Below the pieces are notes generated by a model. It had not been told where the DNA came from, made no database searches, and saw nothing but the letters and a program-made list of their open reading frames with translations. Source: CAZTCJ01 sp964612085 (GTDB lineage Bacteria; Pseudomonadota; Alphaproteobacteria; JAJFIK01). From it: a stretch of DNA of 64,000 nucleotides. The stretch covers positions 38,306-102,305 of the forward strand of contig CAZTCJ010000004.1 of the NCBI GenBank assembly GCA_964612085.1, given 5' to 3'. A program made the position numbers and the translations under genes. Positions 56,022-63,662 of the stretch are shown one piece after another. The first letter of the stretch is position 1. Every line of letters starts with the position of its first letter.

Positions 56022-56177
56022 TGGTTACTCCGTCGAATGATGACTTCAGGGGCACAAGACCCGGATCGGTACCGTCAAGATCCAGCCCTACGCAGATCGT
56101 TTTCTAAAAAACTATGTAGCGAAATCCGCCGATGGCGAATAATGTAAAGTGTCGTTATTCTCGAAATGTGAGATATT

Positions 56178-56615
56178 TTGTCACCAGAACACGTTCTCCA
56201 ATCCTGGCAGCGCCATAGTGCGGCTGCCTTCAGTTTCGCATCGAGGGCTGGGCGCGGCCGCAAAATCGGCCTCGCTGAAATGACGGTGTTTGAACTTCTC
56301 TACCAGGACGGTCCGCTGACACCGGGACAGCTCGGTGTGCGCCTAGCCATGCCGTCCGGATCGATGACCGCACTGATCGACCGGCTCGAATACCGTGGGT
56401 TCGTCGAGCGGAAGGACAATCCCAGAGACCGCCGCAGTCATCTGATCCATCTGACCGATCAGGCGCGGTCCTTCGGATCGGACAATCTTGGGACTATCGC
56501 GCAGGAAATCTACCGGCTGGTCAGTGAAATGCCGGTCGAAGAGCGCAAAGTGCTGGAGATCTTCTTCGTTCGCACCGCCGAACTTCTCAACACGGCGAAG
56601 ATTTCAAAAGAGTAG
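56178..56615 (+). CDS. MarR family transcriptional regulator
   Basis: A 145-residue winged-helix dimer. Seen: EMTVFELLYQDGPLTPGQLG, the recognition helix RLAMPSGSMTALIDRLEYRG, and the wing RKDNPRDRRSHLIHLTDQ, all typical for MarR. The start is a TTG at 56178; no better start with a ribosome site is visible, so the N-terminus is uncertain. MarR regulators commonly control the divergent gene, here SOUL. It is read toward, and about 94 bases before, the GlxA-type regulator. Confidence 0.88.
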   Translation: MSPEHVLQSWQRHSAAAFSFASRAGRGRKIGLAEMTVFELLYQDGPLTPGQLGVRLAMPSGSMTALIDRLEYRGFVERKDNPRDRRSHLIHLTDQARSFGSDNLGTIAQEIYRLVSEMPVEERKVLEIFFVRTAELLNTAKISKE

Positions 56616-56645
56616 CGCTTGAGCAGGCCGCTTCTGCCCCCCCCG

Positions 56646-56684
56646 CATGTCCGATTTGGTCGGAAATATGCCATTTAGGACATG
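56646..56684. promoter_or_regulatory. inverted repeats upstream of the GlxA-type regulator
   Basis: CATGTCC (56646-56652) and GGACATG (56678-56684) form a perfect repeat with 25 bases between them, and inside it TCCGA (56650-56654) faces TCGGA (56660-56664). The pair lies 24-62 bases before the regulator start and is a fair candidate for its own operator. Confidence 0.45.
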
Positions 56685-56708
56685 TGCATTCTCTGATAGC
56701 CATTCCCC

Positions 56709-57680
56709 ATGGCTCGCAAACGAAACATCGCGGTTCTCTTGTTCCCGTCCGTCAATGCCTTGGACGTGGCGGGGCCCGTGGAGGCCTTCGCGACAGCGCT
56801 CGATGATCGCGGGCAGCGGGCCTATGCCATCGAAACCTGGGCCTTGGGCGACAAAATCGTCCGCAGCGAATCCGGTCTCAGCCTGTGCGCCGACCGGGCC
56901 ATCCCGAAAAAACCGTCTGCGGATATTCTTCTGATCCCCGGCGGCGAAGGTCTCCGCGAACCGGGGACGCTGGAGCCCATCGCCGCGTGGCTGAAACAGC
57001 ATGCGCACCGGATCCCGCGCATCGTATCGGTGTGCACCGGTGCGTATGCGCTGGCTGCATCGGGTCTCGCCGATGGCCGAACACTGGCGACCCATTGGGC
57101 GTTCGCGGACGATCTTCAACGGCGTTACCCCTCGGTGCGCGTCAACGCCGATGCCTTGTTTTTAAAAGACGGCCGGTTCTATTCCTCCGGCGGCGTGACG
57201 GCGGGCCTGGATCTGGCGCTTGACCTGATCGAGCAGGATGTGGGCCGCCAGGCCGCCATGGGCGTCGCCCGCCAGCTTGTGGTGTTCCTCAGGCGGACCG
57301 GGACCCAGGCCCAGTTCTCCAAACCGCTCCAGATGCAGACAAAGGCGCCGGGCCAGCTCGCCGAGGTTTGCCAGTGGGCCGCCAGCAATCTGGACCAGAA
57401 CCTGGCCATCGAGGCGCTCGCCGGCCGGATGGGGCTGAGCGTCCGGCAATTCTCCCGGCGCTTTCGGGAGAGCTTCGGTGAATCGCCCGCCGCCTATATC
57501 AAACGCCTGCGCCTCGATACGGGCCGGACCATGCTCGCCCAGGGTTTGAGCATTTCCCAGACCGCCCATGCCGTGGGCTTTGCCAGCCAGGACGGCTTCC
57601 GCCGCGCCTTTGAAGACCGGTTCGGCCTGACGCCGGGCGAATACCAGAAACGGTTCCGGCAAGAGGAGGTATCAGTATGA
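56709..57680 (+). CDS. GlxA-family transcriptional regulator (DJ-1/PfpI + AraC HTH)
   Basis: A 323-residue regulator: N-terminal DJ-1/PfpI domain (about 6-175) with the nucleophile-elbow-like VSVCTGAYALAASG and C-terminal AraC double helix-turn-helix (about 225-320), with LSVRQFSRRFRESFGESPAAY and GFASQDGFRRAFEDRFGLTP. The type activates genes for small-molecule use or stress. Its stop overlaps the start of the metal-binding hydrolase (ATGA), so that gene is its natural target. An inverted repeat lies just upstream. Confidence 0.93.
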   Translation: MARKRNIAVLLFPSVNALDVAGPVEAFATALDDRGQRAYAIETWALGDKIVRSESGLSLCADRAIPKKPSADILLIPGGEGLREPGTLEPIAAWLKQHAHRIPRIVSVCTGAYALAASGLADGRTLATHWAFADDLQRRYPSVRVNADALFLKDGRFYSSGGVTAGLDLALDLIEQDVGRQAAMGVARQLVVFLRRTGTQAQFSKPLQMQTKAPGQLAEVCQWAASNLDQNLAIEALAGRMGLSVRQFSRRFRESFGESPAAYIKRLRLDTGRTMLAQGLSISQTAHAVGFASQDGFRRAFEDRFGLTPGEYQKRFRQEEVSV

Positions 57681-58768
57681 GGTCCTTGACGAGACGGTCC
57701 TTCCTGGCGACGACAGCGGCCGCGACGGCCTGTTCGAGCCTTCATGGCGCCAGAGCGGACGGCAAGGAGACCTTCGTCTGTCCGCCGTGCGGATGCTCCA
57801 TGGACGATGTGGTGTTCGACGCGCCGGGAACCTGTCCCGATTGCGGCATGGTCCTGATGCCGGGCGCAGAAAGCGATCTGGGGGCTGATCCGACGGCTCT
57901 GCCGCCCCGCGCATCGGCCTATACGTTGCGGACACGGGACGCGCCGCCCATCCGCATTCATTGCTACAAGCCCGACCGCTTCACGCCGGACTCGCCGATC
58001 CTGCTGGTCGTTCCCGGTGCGGGACGCAACAGCGCTGAGTATCGCAATGCCTGGCTGACAACGGCGAGACAGCACAATGTCCTGGTGGCTGCCCTTGGGT
58101 ATCCGGAGGCGGACTATGATTTCGCCGCCTACCATATGGGCGGCGTGGTTCGAAATCTGCGGTTCCAGAATGCCCAGATCGAGAGGCCGAACGCACGCGC
58201 CCGGGTGATCCGGCTCAAGGACGAGGATATCGATTTCGAGATCAATCCCGATCGGGAGAACTGGCTGTTCCCGGATTTCGATAAGGTGTTCGACCATCTC
58301 GCCGCGCTGACCGGCTCGGAACGGCAAGGCTACGACATATTCGGGCATTCCGCTGGCGGACAGATTTTGCATCGCATGGCGATCTTCCACCCGCGAACGA
58401 AAGCCGAGCGGATTATTGCGGCGAATGCGGGCTTTTACACCTTTCCGGATCTGAACCGCCCGCCGCCGTCGGGCCTCGCTGGCTTTGGCCTGGGGATCGC
58501 GGATCTGGAGAAAGCCTTCGCCCAGCCGCTCACCCTGTTGCTGGGGGAAGAGGACGATAGCGAACGGGCCGGCGGGACGTTTCTGCGCACACCGATGATC
58601 GACCGGCAGGGACAGGGCAGGCTGCAGCGCGGCCGCAGCTTCCATGCGTTCGCCCAGGACACGGCACGGGAGATCGGCGTGCCGCTGCGGTGGGCTCTCG
58701 AGACCGTGCCCGGTGTCGGCCATGCCTTTGCGGGCATGACCCGCGCGGCCGCCACGCTTTTCTACTAA
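57677..58768 (+). CDS. Tat-exported heavy-metal-binding / alpha/beta hydrolase fusion
   Basis: A 363-residue protein. TRRSFLATTAAATACSSL is a twin-arginine signal; a cysteine-rich segment FVCPPCGCSMDD with PGTCPDCGMVLMP (about 33-62) matches the heavy-metal-binding domain known from copper ATPases and RND adaptors; an alpha/beta hydrolase domain follows with GHSAGGQ (Ser225) and a late His in VPGVGHAF. The joining of this metal-binding segment to an exported hydrolase is unusual. Translationally coupled to the GlxA regulator. Metal (Cu, Ag, Zn?) and substrate unknown. Confidence 0.82.
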   Translation: MRSLTRRSFLATTAAATACSSLHGARADGKETFVCPPCGCSMDDVVFDAPGTCPDCGMVLMPGAESDLGADPTALPPRASAYTLRTRDAPPIRIHCYKPDRFTPDSPILLVVPGAGRNSAEYRNAWLTTARQHNVLVAALGYPEADYDFAAYHMGGVVRNLRFQNAQIERPNARARVIRLKDEDIDFEINPDRENWLFPDFDKVFDHLAALTGSERQGYDIFGHSAGGQILHRMAIFHPRTKAERIIAANAGFYTFPDLNRPPPSGLAGFGLGIADLEKAFAQPLTLLLGEEDDSERAGGTFLRTPMIDRQGQGRLQRGRSFHAFAQDTAREIGVPLRWALETVPGVGHAFAGMTRAAATLFY

Positions 58769-58801
58769 ACTGTCTCTCAACAGCCTGAGCGGGAGAGACG
58801 C

Positions 58802-59263
58802 ATGAAACGCATATGGACGGTTATCGCTTGCCTGTTTCTTGGCGCGGGCGCCCTGGCGCCGGCCGCCGCCAGCGAAGGCCAAGAGCCGTTCGGCTGGCTC
58901 GCCGGTTGCTGGATCACGGGGAGCGGCGCAACGCGGGAAGTCTGGGCGGCAGAGGGCGATGGTTTGCTGTTCGGCTACACTGTCGCCACACGGAACGGCC
59001 GGATCGGCTTCTTCGAGCAGCTTCGGCTGGAAAAGACCGCCGAGGGCTGGGTGTTCTTCGCCTATCCGCGCGGCGTTGGGCCCGTGCGCTTCGGTCTCGT
59101 CAGCCAGGGGCCGCAGACCGCCCGGTTCGAAAACACGGCCCATGATTTTCCGCAGAGGATCGATTACGCGCGTGACGGCGACCGTCTTGTGGCGACGGTC
59201 GCTCTGGCGAACGGAGACCGGGAACAACGCTGGTCCTATACCGTCTGCGATGGGGCGCGATGA
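58802..59263 (+). CDS. DUF6265 family secreted protein
   Basis: A 153-residue protein with a signal peptide (to about residue 23) and the DUF6265 pattern: FGWLAGCWITGSGATREVW, GYTVATRNGRIGFFEQLRL and FENTAHDFPQRIDYARDGD. The domain is a small beta-barrel of lipocalin type in related families and has no known function. GGGAGAG precedes ATG. It stands 33 bases after the hydrolase fusion, on the same strand, so likely in the GlxA-controlled operon. Confidence 0.82.
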   Translation: MKRIWTVIACLFLGAGALAPAAASEGQEPFGWLAGCWITGSGATREVWAAEGDGLLFGYTVATRNGRIGFFEQLRLEKTAEGWVFFAYPRGVGPVRFGLVSQGPQTARFENTAHDFPQRIDYARDGDRLVATVALANGDREQRWSYTVCDGAR

Positions 59264-59284
59264 AGGACGACCGCGCCGAGATCG

Positions 59285-60745
59285 CTACCGGCGCCGAAGA
59301 AACGCCGTGACCGTCAGCAGAAAGAGCAAGAGGCCAGCGGCACTCGGCAATGCGTCGCCTGTCTTGGCATAGAGTGTTGCGCGCCGGACCGGCGTGAGGT
59401 CCGCATAAAGAACGGCATCATCCGAGGTGAAGGCATTCCGGGAGGCGATGACCCGTCCGGTTGCGTCGGTCACGATCGAAAGCCCGTTGCTCGCCGGGCG
59501 GACCATGGCGCTGCCCGTCTCGATGCTGCGAAAGCTCGCCATGTGTCCGTGCAACGGCGTGATGGCGCGCCAATCGTTCGACGGGACGACGAGGAGATCG
59601 ACCGCCCTTTGCGCGGCCTGCCGGGCCAGGGCCGGAAAATTCGCATCGAAACAGATCATGACACCGATCCGGCCGAAGGGCGCCTCGAAGGTCTTGATGT
59701 CCCTGTCGCCCTCGACGATTTGCTCGCCTGGAACCGGTATCGCTTTGAAATAGTCTAACGCCAGATCGCCTTCGGGCGTGAACAGGAACGCCTTGTTGTC
59801 AAGCAGCGCATCCGGGTCGTTCGGAATGCGCGCCGCCCCGGCAATCAGATGGACGCCGTGGCGGCGGGCAAAGGCTTTCGCCCGCTCGATGAAGTCGGAC
59901 TCGTACTGCTCATCATACTGAGCGGCCGCCTCGTACCATGCGATCAGCATCGCGCCGTTTTCCGCCGCCTCCCGCGATAAGGCGAACAGAATGTCGTGGC
60001 GCGCCCGGCTTATGTCGCGCCGGCAGGCATAATCGGTCCGCTCCGCGCAGCCCTCGAAGAACCGGTCCGGCATACCGTCCGGGTTCGAGAGGGCGGCGAC
60101 CTTGATCGCAGGTCCGGCGGGCGGGCGCGCAAGGACGCCGTAGACGAGAACACCGGCGAGAGCGGCGGCGAAAACGCCGGGCGCCGCCGTGGTCCAGAGG
60201 GCGCGGCCCCCGCTTGCCCATACCGGCTGCAGCGCGGCGGCGGCCCACGCGACCAGAAAGTAGACGCCCCACAACCCCGTCACCGAGGCGACTTGCGTCA
60301 ACGCACCGAAAGGATACTGGACGTAGGAATCATGCCCCCAAGTCCCGAACGGGTTCACGAGGCCAAGGCCATAAAGGACCAGCGTTACCGTGCACGGAAA
60401 AACCAATGACGCTAAAAGCGCAGGCAAGCGCGGCGCCAGCACACGGTCGGCCGCATAGATGGCGCCGGTGATCAGGCCGCTCAAAGCCGCCGTCATAATG
60501 AGCTCCGCTGCCGGCACCGGGATCTGACCGGCGAACATGAACGCCCCGGCCAGTCCCGTTCCGGCCGCGATCGACACGAACCCGAAAAACGGCGGCGAGA
60601 GACGCGAGAACCGCAGCAGAAGCAAAGGCGCAAGCCAGGCGGCAAGCGCGAAAGCGGCAACGCCGTTCGAGAAGTAATACGCCGCCATACCGCTGGCAAA
60701 GATCGCAATACGATAGATCGGATGAACCGCTTGAGACGGGGGCAT
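59285..60745 (-). CDS. Lnt-like membrane nitrilase (CN-hydrolase)
   Basis: A 486-residue protein with about seven membrane segments, then a carbon-nitrogen hydrolase domain from about residue 213. Its triad by alignment is Glu272 (AWYEAAAQY), Lys334 (LALDYFKAIPVPGE) and Cys365 (GVMICFDANFP), all present. The layout equals apolipoprotein N-acyltransferase, but it is divergent in sequence and lies next to a PadR regulator, so it is probably a non-housekeeping Lnt-like acyltransferase or amidase. GGAGT before its ATG lies within or beside the PadR palindrome. Confidence 0.85.
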   Translation of the reverse strand: MPPSQAVHPIYRIAIFASGMAAYYFSNGVAAFALAAWLAPLLLLRFSRLSPPFFGFVSIAAGTGLAGAFMFAGQIPVPAAELIMTAALSGLITGAIYAADRVLAPRLPALLASLVFPCTVTLVLYGLGLVNPFGTWGHDSYVQYPFGALTQVASVTGLWGVYFLVAWAAAALQPVWASGGRALWTTAAPGVFAAALAGVLVYGVLARPPAGPAIKVAALSNPDGMPDRFFEGCAERTDYACRRDISRARHDILFALSREAAENGAMLIAWYEAAAQYDEQYESDFIERAKAFARRHGVHLIAGAARIPNDPDALLDNKAFLFTPEGDLALDYFKAIPVPGEQIVEGDRDIKTFEAPFGRIGVMICFDANFPALARQAAQRAVDLLVVPSNDWRAITPLHGHMASFRSIETGSAMVRPASNGLSIVTDATGRVIASRNAFTSDDAVLYADLTPVRRATLYAKTGDALPSAAGLLLFLLTVTAFLRRR

Positions 60746-60753
60746 GAATCACT

Positions 60754-60777
60754 CCATATGCATCATAGTGCATATGG
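60754..60777. promoter_or_regulatory. palindromic operator 1 between PadR and Lnt-like genes
   Basis: CCATATGCA and TGCATATGG form a perfect palindrome separated by six bases, about nine bases upstream of the Lnt-like start, over its ribosome site. PadR-family operators commonly have ATGCA/TGCAT half-sites. Binding would shut translation and transcription of that gene. Confidence 0.65.
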
Positions 60778-60791
60778 TAGCTCGCCCCGAT

Positions 60792-60816
60792 CCATTATGC
60801 AATATGGTGCATATGG
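60792..60816. promoter_or_regulatory. palindromic operator 2 upstream of padR-type gene
   Basis: CCATTATGCA and TGCATATGG repeat operator 1 with one inserted base. It lies 24-48 bases before the preferred GTG start of the regulator. Two similar sites 38 bases apart suggest cooperative binding and autorepression. Confidence 0.6.
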
Positions 60817-60839
60817 CTTTGCATAGGAGTCCTGAGCCC

Positions 60840-61376
60840 GTGTCTTTGCGCTCTGTCATCGCCGCCGTGCTGACCCAGTCGACCATGACCGGTTATGAGA
60901 TCACCAAGGAGTTCGATCTGGTGCTCGGCTATTTTTGGAAGGCGACCCATCAACAGGTCTATCGCGAGCTTGGGAGGATGACCGAAGCGGGGCTCGTGCG
61001 CTTTACGGTGGTCGAGCAGGACGGGCGGCCGGACAAGAAAGTCTATGAGCTGACCGATGCGGGCCGACGGATGTTCGACGCCTGGCTCAACGAACCGACG
61101 CCAGCGCGCCGGGTCAGCGATCCGCTGCTGGTGAAGTTTTTCGCCGGCGAATATGCCGGCCGCGACACGCTCCTGAACCAACTCGGCGAGGCGCGGGCGC
61201 AGCACACAAAGACACTGGCCATGTACCGCGCCATCGAGGCTGAACATTATCCGGAACCGTTGGAAGCAATGCCCGCCTGGAAGCGCCTGATGTATATGAC
61301 GCTGCGCCACGGCATCACCCGCGAGGAGAGCTGGCTCGAATGGGCGGCGGAAGCGGAACGGGCGGTGAAATTGTGA
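60840..61376 (+). CDS. PadR family transcriptional regulator
   Basis: A 178-residue regulator. Seen: SLRSVIAAVLTQSTMTGYEI and QQVYRELGRMTEAGLVRFTV, the PadR winged helix, and a C-terminal coiled dimerisation part (LNQLGEARAQHTKTLAMYRAI) of the Vir_act_alpha type. Start: GTG at 60840 with AGGAG about ten bases upstream gives the usual MSLR-type beginning; the ATG at 60813 lies inside operator 2. Divergent from the Lnt-like gene. PadR proteins are usually repressors relieved by phenolics or stress; the effector here is unknown. Confidence 0.9.
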   Translation: MSLRSVIAAVLTQSTMTGYEITKEFDLVLGYFWKATHQQVYRELGRMTEAGLVRFTVVEQDGRPDKKVYELTDAGRRMFDAWLNEPTPARRVSDPLLVKFFAGEYAGRDTLLNQLGEARAQHTKTLAMYRAIEAEHYPEPLEAMPAWKRLMYMTLRHGITREESWLEWAAEAERAVKL

Positions 61377-61467
61377 GACCGGCGGAGTGGCAGAGTGTTC
61401 ACGGTCCATGCATCCTTTTGATAATGTCGTTCGCGATCAACTAAGTGCTCTCGTGTTCGGAGATGCC

Positions 61468-61905
61468 ATGACTCCTGAAGCTGAGATCCAAGACGGGGAC
61501 CTCATTGAACGCGTCGTCTCGATGGAGCGCGATGTCGGGACTGGAGATTGGGACGCTGCTCAACGATGGTTTACCCCGGATGTCGCCTATTACGTCGCTG
61601 GGCGCGCCCCTTTTCATGGGGTTGAAGGCATCAGGAGATACATGGACTGGCAACGCGGGATCGTGACGTGGCTGGGACACGACTCCCATCTCGTTCTCCA
61701 GCATGGGACGGTGGTGGTGATCGAAGCCGATTCTCATTTTGAGCGGCTCGCGACACGCGCCACGTTCAAACTGCCCTGTACGGACGTTTACCGCTTCCGT
61801 GACTCAGGCGGGCAGATGCGGATCTATGATTGGCGCGTCTACGCGGACGTCTCCCATTTTCTCGACCGCGCGTTTCCGTTCTCACAGGATGCGGATCCGC
61901 TCTGA
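61468..61905 (+). CDS. SnoaL/NTF2-like protein
   Basis: About 145 residues, NTF2 fold. DLIERVVSMERDVGTGDWDA, WFTPDVAYYVAGRAPFHG and GIRRYMDWQ with the beta-rich second half fit SnoaL-like enzymes. An upstream GTG at 61387 would add 27 residues, but GGAG five bases before ATG 61468 makes this the more likely start. It lies about 90 bases after the PadR gene and could belong to the same unit. Reaction unknown. Confidence 0.75.
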   Translation: MTPEAEIQDGDLIERVVSMERDVGTGDWDAAQRWFTPDVAYYVAGRAPFHGVEGIRRYMDWQRGIVTWLGHDSHLVLQHGTVVVIEADSHFERLATRATFKLPCTDVYRFRDSGGQMRIYDWRVYADVSHFLDRAFPFSQDADPL

Positions 61906-62017
61906 GCGGGCCTTTCCAACGGCCGCATGCGCACCGACGGCATTTGTGCGGCGCGCTCAGCCGCCGCCCCGCGCGCAAGGCCGCAATCGGGAATAACTGG
62001 CTTGATATTAGTACAGG

Positions 62018-62027
62018 CTTATATAAG
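62018..62027. promoter_or_regulatory. palindrome in the SRPBCC-ArsR promoter
   Basis: CTTATATAAG is a perfect ten-base palindrome. TTGATA (62003-62008) with TAAGAT after 16 bases gives a plausible promoter that overlaps it. The site is well placed for the downstream ArsR-type regulator to repress its own operon. Confidence 0.4.
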
Positions 62028-62059
62028 ATGTGACTGAAATAATATCAGGAGGCCGCAGG

Positions 62060-62695
62060 ATGGATTACAGCCGGGCGCTCGGCGCCGAATTTCGGGAAGT
62101 CCAGGACCGGATGCACGACGGAAAGCCGGCACGGGTTGTCGCCGCGTCCCGGATCTATGCAACGGATCAGGACGATCTGTGGGATGCACTGACGAATGCG
62201 GAACGCATCCCGCGTTGGTTTTCGCCGGTAACCGGCGATTTGCGGCTTGGCGGCCGCTATCAGCTTGAAGGCAATGCGGGCGGAACCATCACCAAATGCG
62301 ACCGCCCGGACGCTCTGGACGTAACGTGGGAATACGGAGGAAGCGTGAGCTGGGTCGTTGTGCGGCTCGCCCCCGACGGCGACGGTACGCGCCTTTCGCT
62401 GGAGCACATCATGCCGAAGGACAAGGCCGGTGAAGAGCATTGGGCGACATACGGTCCCGGCGCGACGGGCGTTGGGTGGGACCTGTCGTTTCTTGGCATG
62501 GCGCTGCACCTGGAAAGCGGCGGACAAGCCATCGACCACGAGGCCAATGAGGCATGGCTGGCGTCCGATGAGGGCAAGGCCTTCATGGGCAAATGCGCCG
62601 AAGAGTGGGGCGTGGCGCATATCGCCGCCGGTCAGGCCTCCCATGTCGCCACCGCGATGGCCGCGCGCACGACGAAAGCCTACGCGGGCGAGTGA
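62060..62695 (+). CDS. SRPBCC family protein (AHSA1-like)
   Basis: A 211-residue START/Bet v 1-like protein. RIYATDQDDLWDALTNAERI followed by PRWFSPVTG, GGRYQLEGNAGGTI and VTWEYGGSVSWVVVRLAP is the AHSA1/SRPBCC pattern. An extra C-terminal helix of about 55 residues follows. AGGAGG precedes the ATG at 62060. Its stop overlaps the ArsR start (TGATG). ArsR-SRPBCC pairs are common; the SRPBCC domain probably binds a hydrophobic ligand. Confidence 0.87.
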   Translation: MDYSRALGAEFREVQDRMHDGKPARVVAASRIYATDQDDLWDALTNAERIPRWFSPVTGDLRLGGRYQLEGNAGGTITKCDRPDALDVTWEYGGSVSWVVVRLAPDGDGTRLSLEHIMPKDKAGEEHWATYGPGATGVGWDLSFLGMALHLESGGQAIDHEANEAWLASDEGKAFMGKCAEEWGVAHIAAGQASHVATAMAARTTKAYAGE

Positions 62696-63030
62696 TGCAT
62701 GCCTTCGATGTTCTCGGCGATCCGGTGCGCCGGCGGATCCTTGAAATCCTCGCCGGGGAGGAGCGGGCGTCCGGCGAAATCGTCGCCATTGTGAGCAAGG
62801 ACTTCGGGATCACCCAGTCGGCCGTTTCCCAGCATCTCAAGGTCCTGCGCGACAGCGGTTTCGCCACGGTGACCGTTGACGGCGCGCGCAGGGTCTATGC
62901 CCTGGACGCTGCGCCATTGGCGGATGTCGACGCGTGGCTGGGCCGGTTCCGGCGGTTCTGGGAGCCGAAATTCGAAGCGCTGGCGACGGAGGTGGTGCGC
63001 GGCAAACGGGCCCGACGATCCACCAAGTGA
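62695..63030 (+). CDS. ArsR family transcriptional regulator
   Basis: A 111-residue winged-helix protein. MHAFDVLGDPVRRRILEIL, SKDFGITQSAVSQHLKVLRD and GARRVYALD show the complete ArsR helix-turn-helix and wing. The metal-sensing cysteine motif of classical ArsR is absent, as for the subgroup that pairs with SRPBCC genes. The ATG overlaps the SRPBCC stop. It probably represses its own operon through the palindrome at 62018. Confidence 0.9.
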   Translation: MHAFDVLGDPVRRRILEILAGEERASGEIVAIVSKDFGITQSAVSQHLKVLRDSGFATVTVDGARRVYALDAAPLADVDAWLGRFRRFWEPKFEALATEVVRGKRARRSTK

Positions 63031-63137
63031 GTTGGTCTTGTTGTTGCCTCGGCGATTTGAGAGTGGTGAACGCGCCGTGATCGTCCCGTCACACAGCGCG
63101 GCTAAGCTGAGAAGCAAGACGGTATGGGAGTAGAACG

Positions 63138-63662
63138 ATGCCAAGACAGACTGTTTTCCTGTTGGTGGTCCTGGCCTGCGGGTCCATAACGCCAGCGGCG
63201 TGCTCGCAGCCGTCTTCTACCCTGAGGCCGATCACGGCGGCCGATGTCTCGCCGAGTAAACATGACGAGATCCGCAAAACGGATCCTGAGCTTTTCCTCG
63301 CCGCTTTTGGGGACTTTGACGGCGATGGCGCCCAGGACGAGGTGCGCCTTTTCGCCGATGACGCGGCTGATAAGCTCGTTGTTCGGGTCGCCTGGGGCGG
63401 TCGTGGGGATGACGGCGCGAGAGCAGCGTTGGTTGTCGCTGAAGACCCCTTGGAAAATGTCGTCAACGCAGCTCTGGTCACAGTGCCGCCCGGCAGGAAC
63501 AAAGAGATCTGTTACGACACTTTCGACACGTGCGATGAAGATCAGCGCCGCTGGTTCACCCTGGAGCATGAGGGCTTCGCCTTGCGCTATTTCGCTCCCG
63601 GAAAGCAAATCGTCTATGGGTGGAACGGCGAAGAGTTCGACGCTTACACGATTGTTGACTGA
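63138..63662 (+). CDS. putative lipoprotein with DxDGDG calcium-type motif
   Basis: A 174-residue exported protein. The N-terminus has a signal with a possible lipobox (TPAACSQ, Cys22). The sequence AAFGDFDGDGAQDEVRLF is a Ca2+-binding loop of the FG-GAP/dockerin type (DFDGDGAQDE), found once. The rest is a beta-rich domain with two cysteines close together (ICYDTFDTCDEDQ). I do not recognise the family. It stands alone, 107 bases after ArsR, and may be on its own promoter. Confidence 0.65.
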   Translation: MPRQTVFLLVVLACGSITPAACSQPSSTLRPITAADVSPSKHDEIRKTDPELFLAAFGDFDGDGAQDEVRLFADDAADKLVVRVAWGGRGDDGARAALVVAEDPLENVVNAALVTVPPGRNKEICYDTFDTCDEDQRRWFTLEHEGFALRYFAPGKQIVYGWNGEEFDAYTIVD

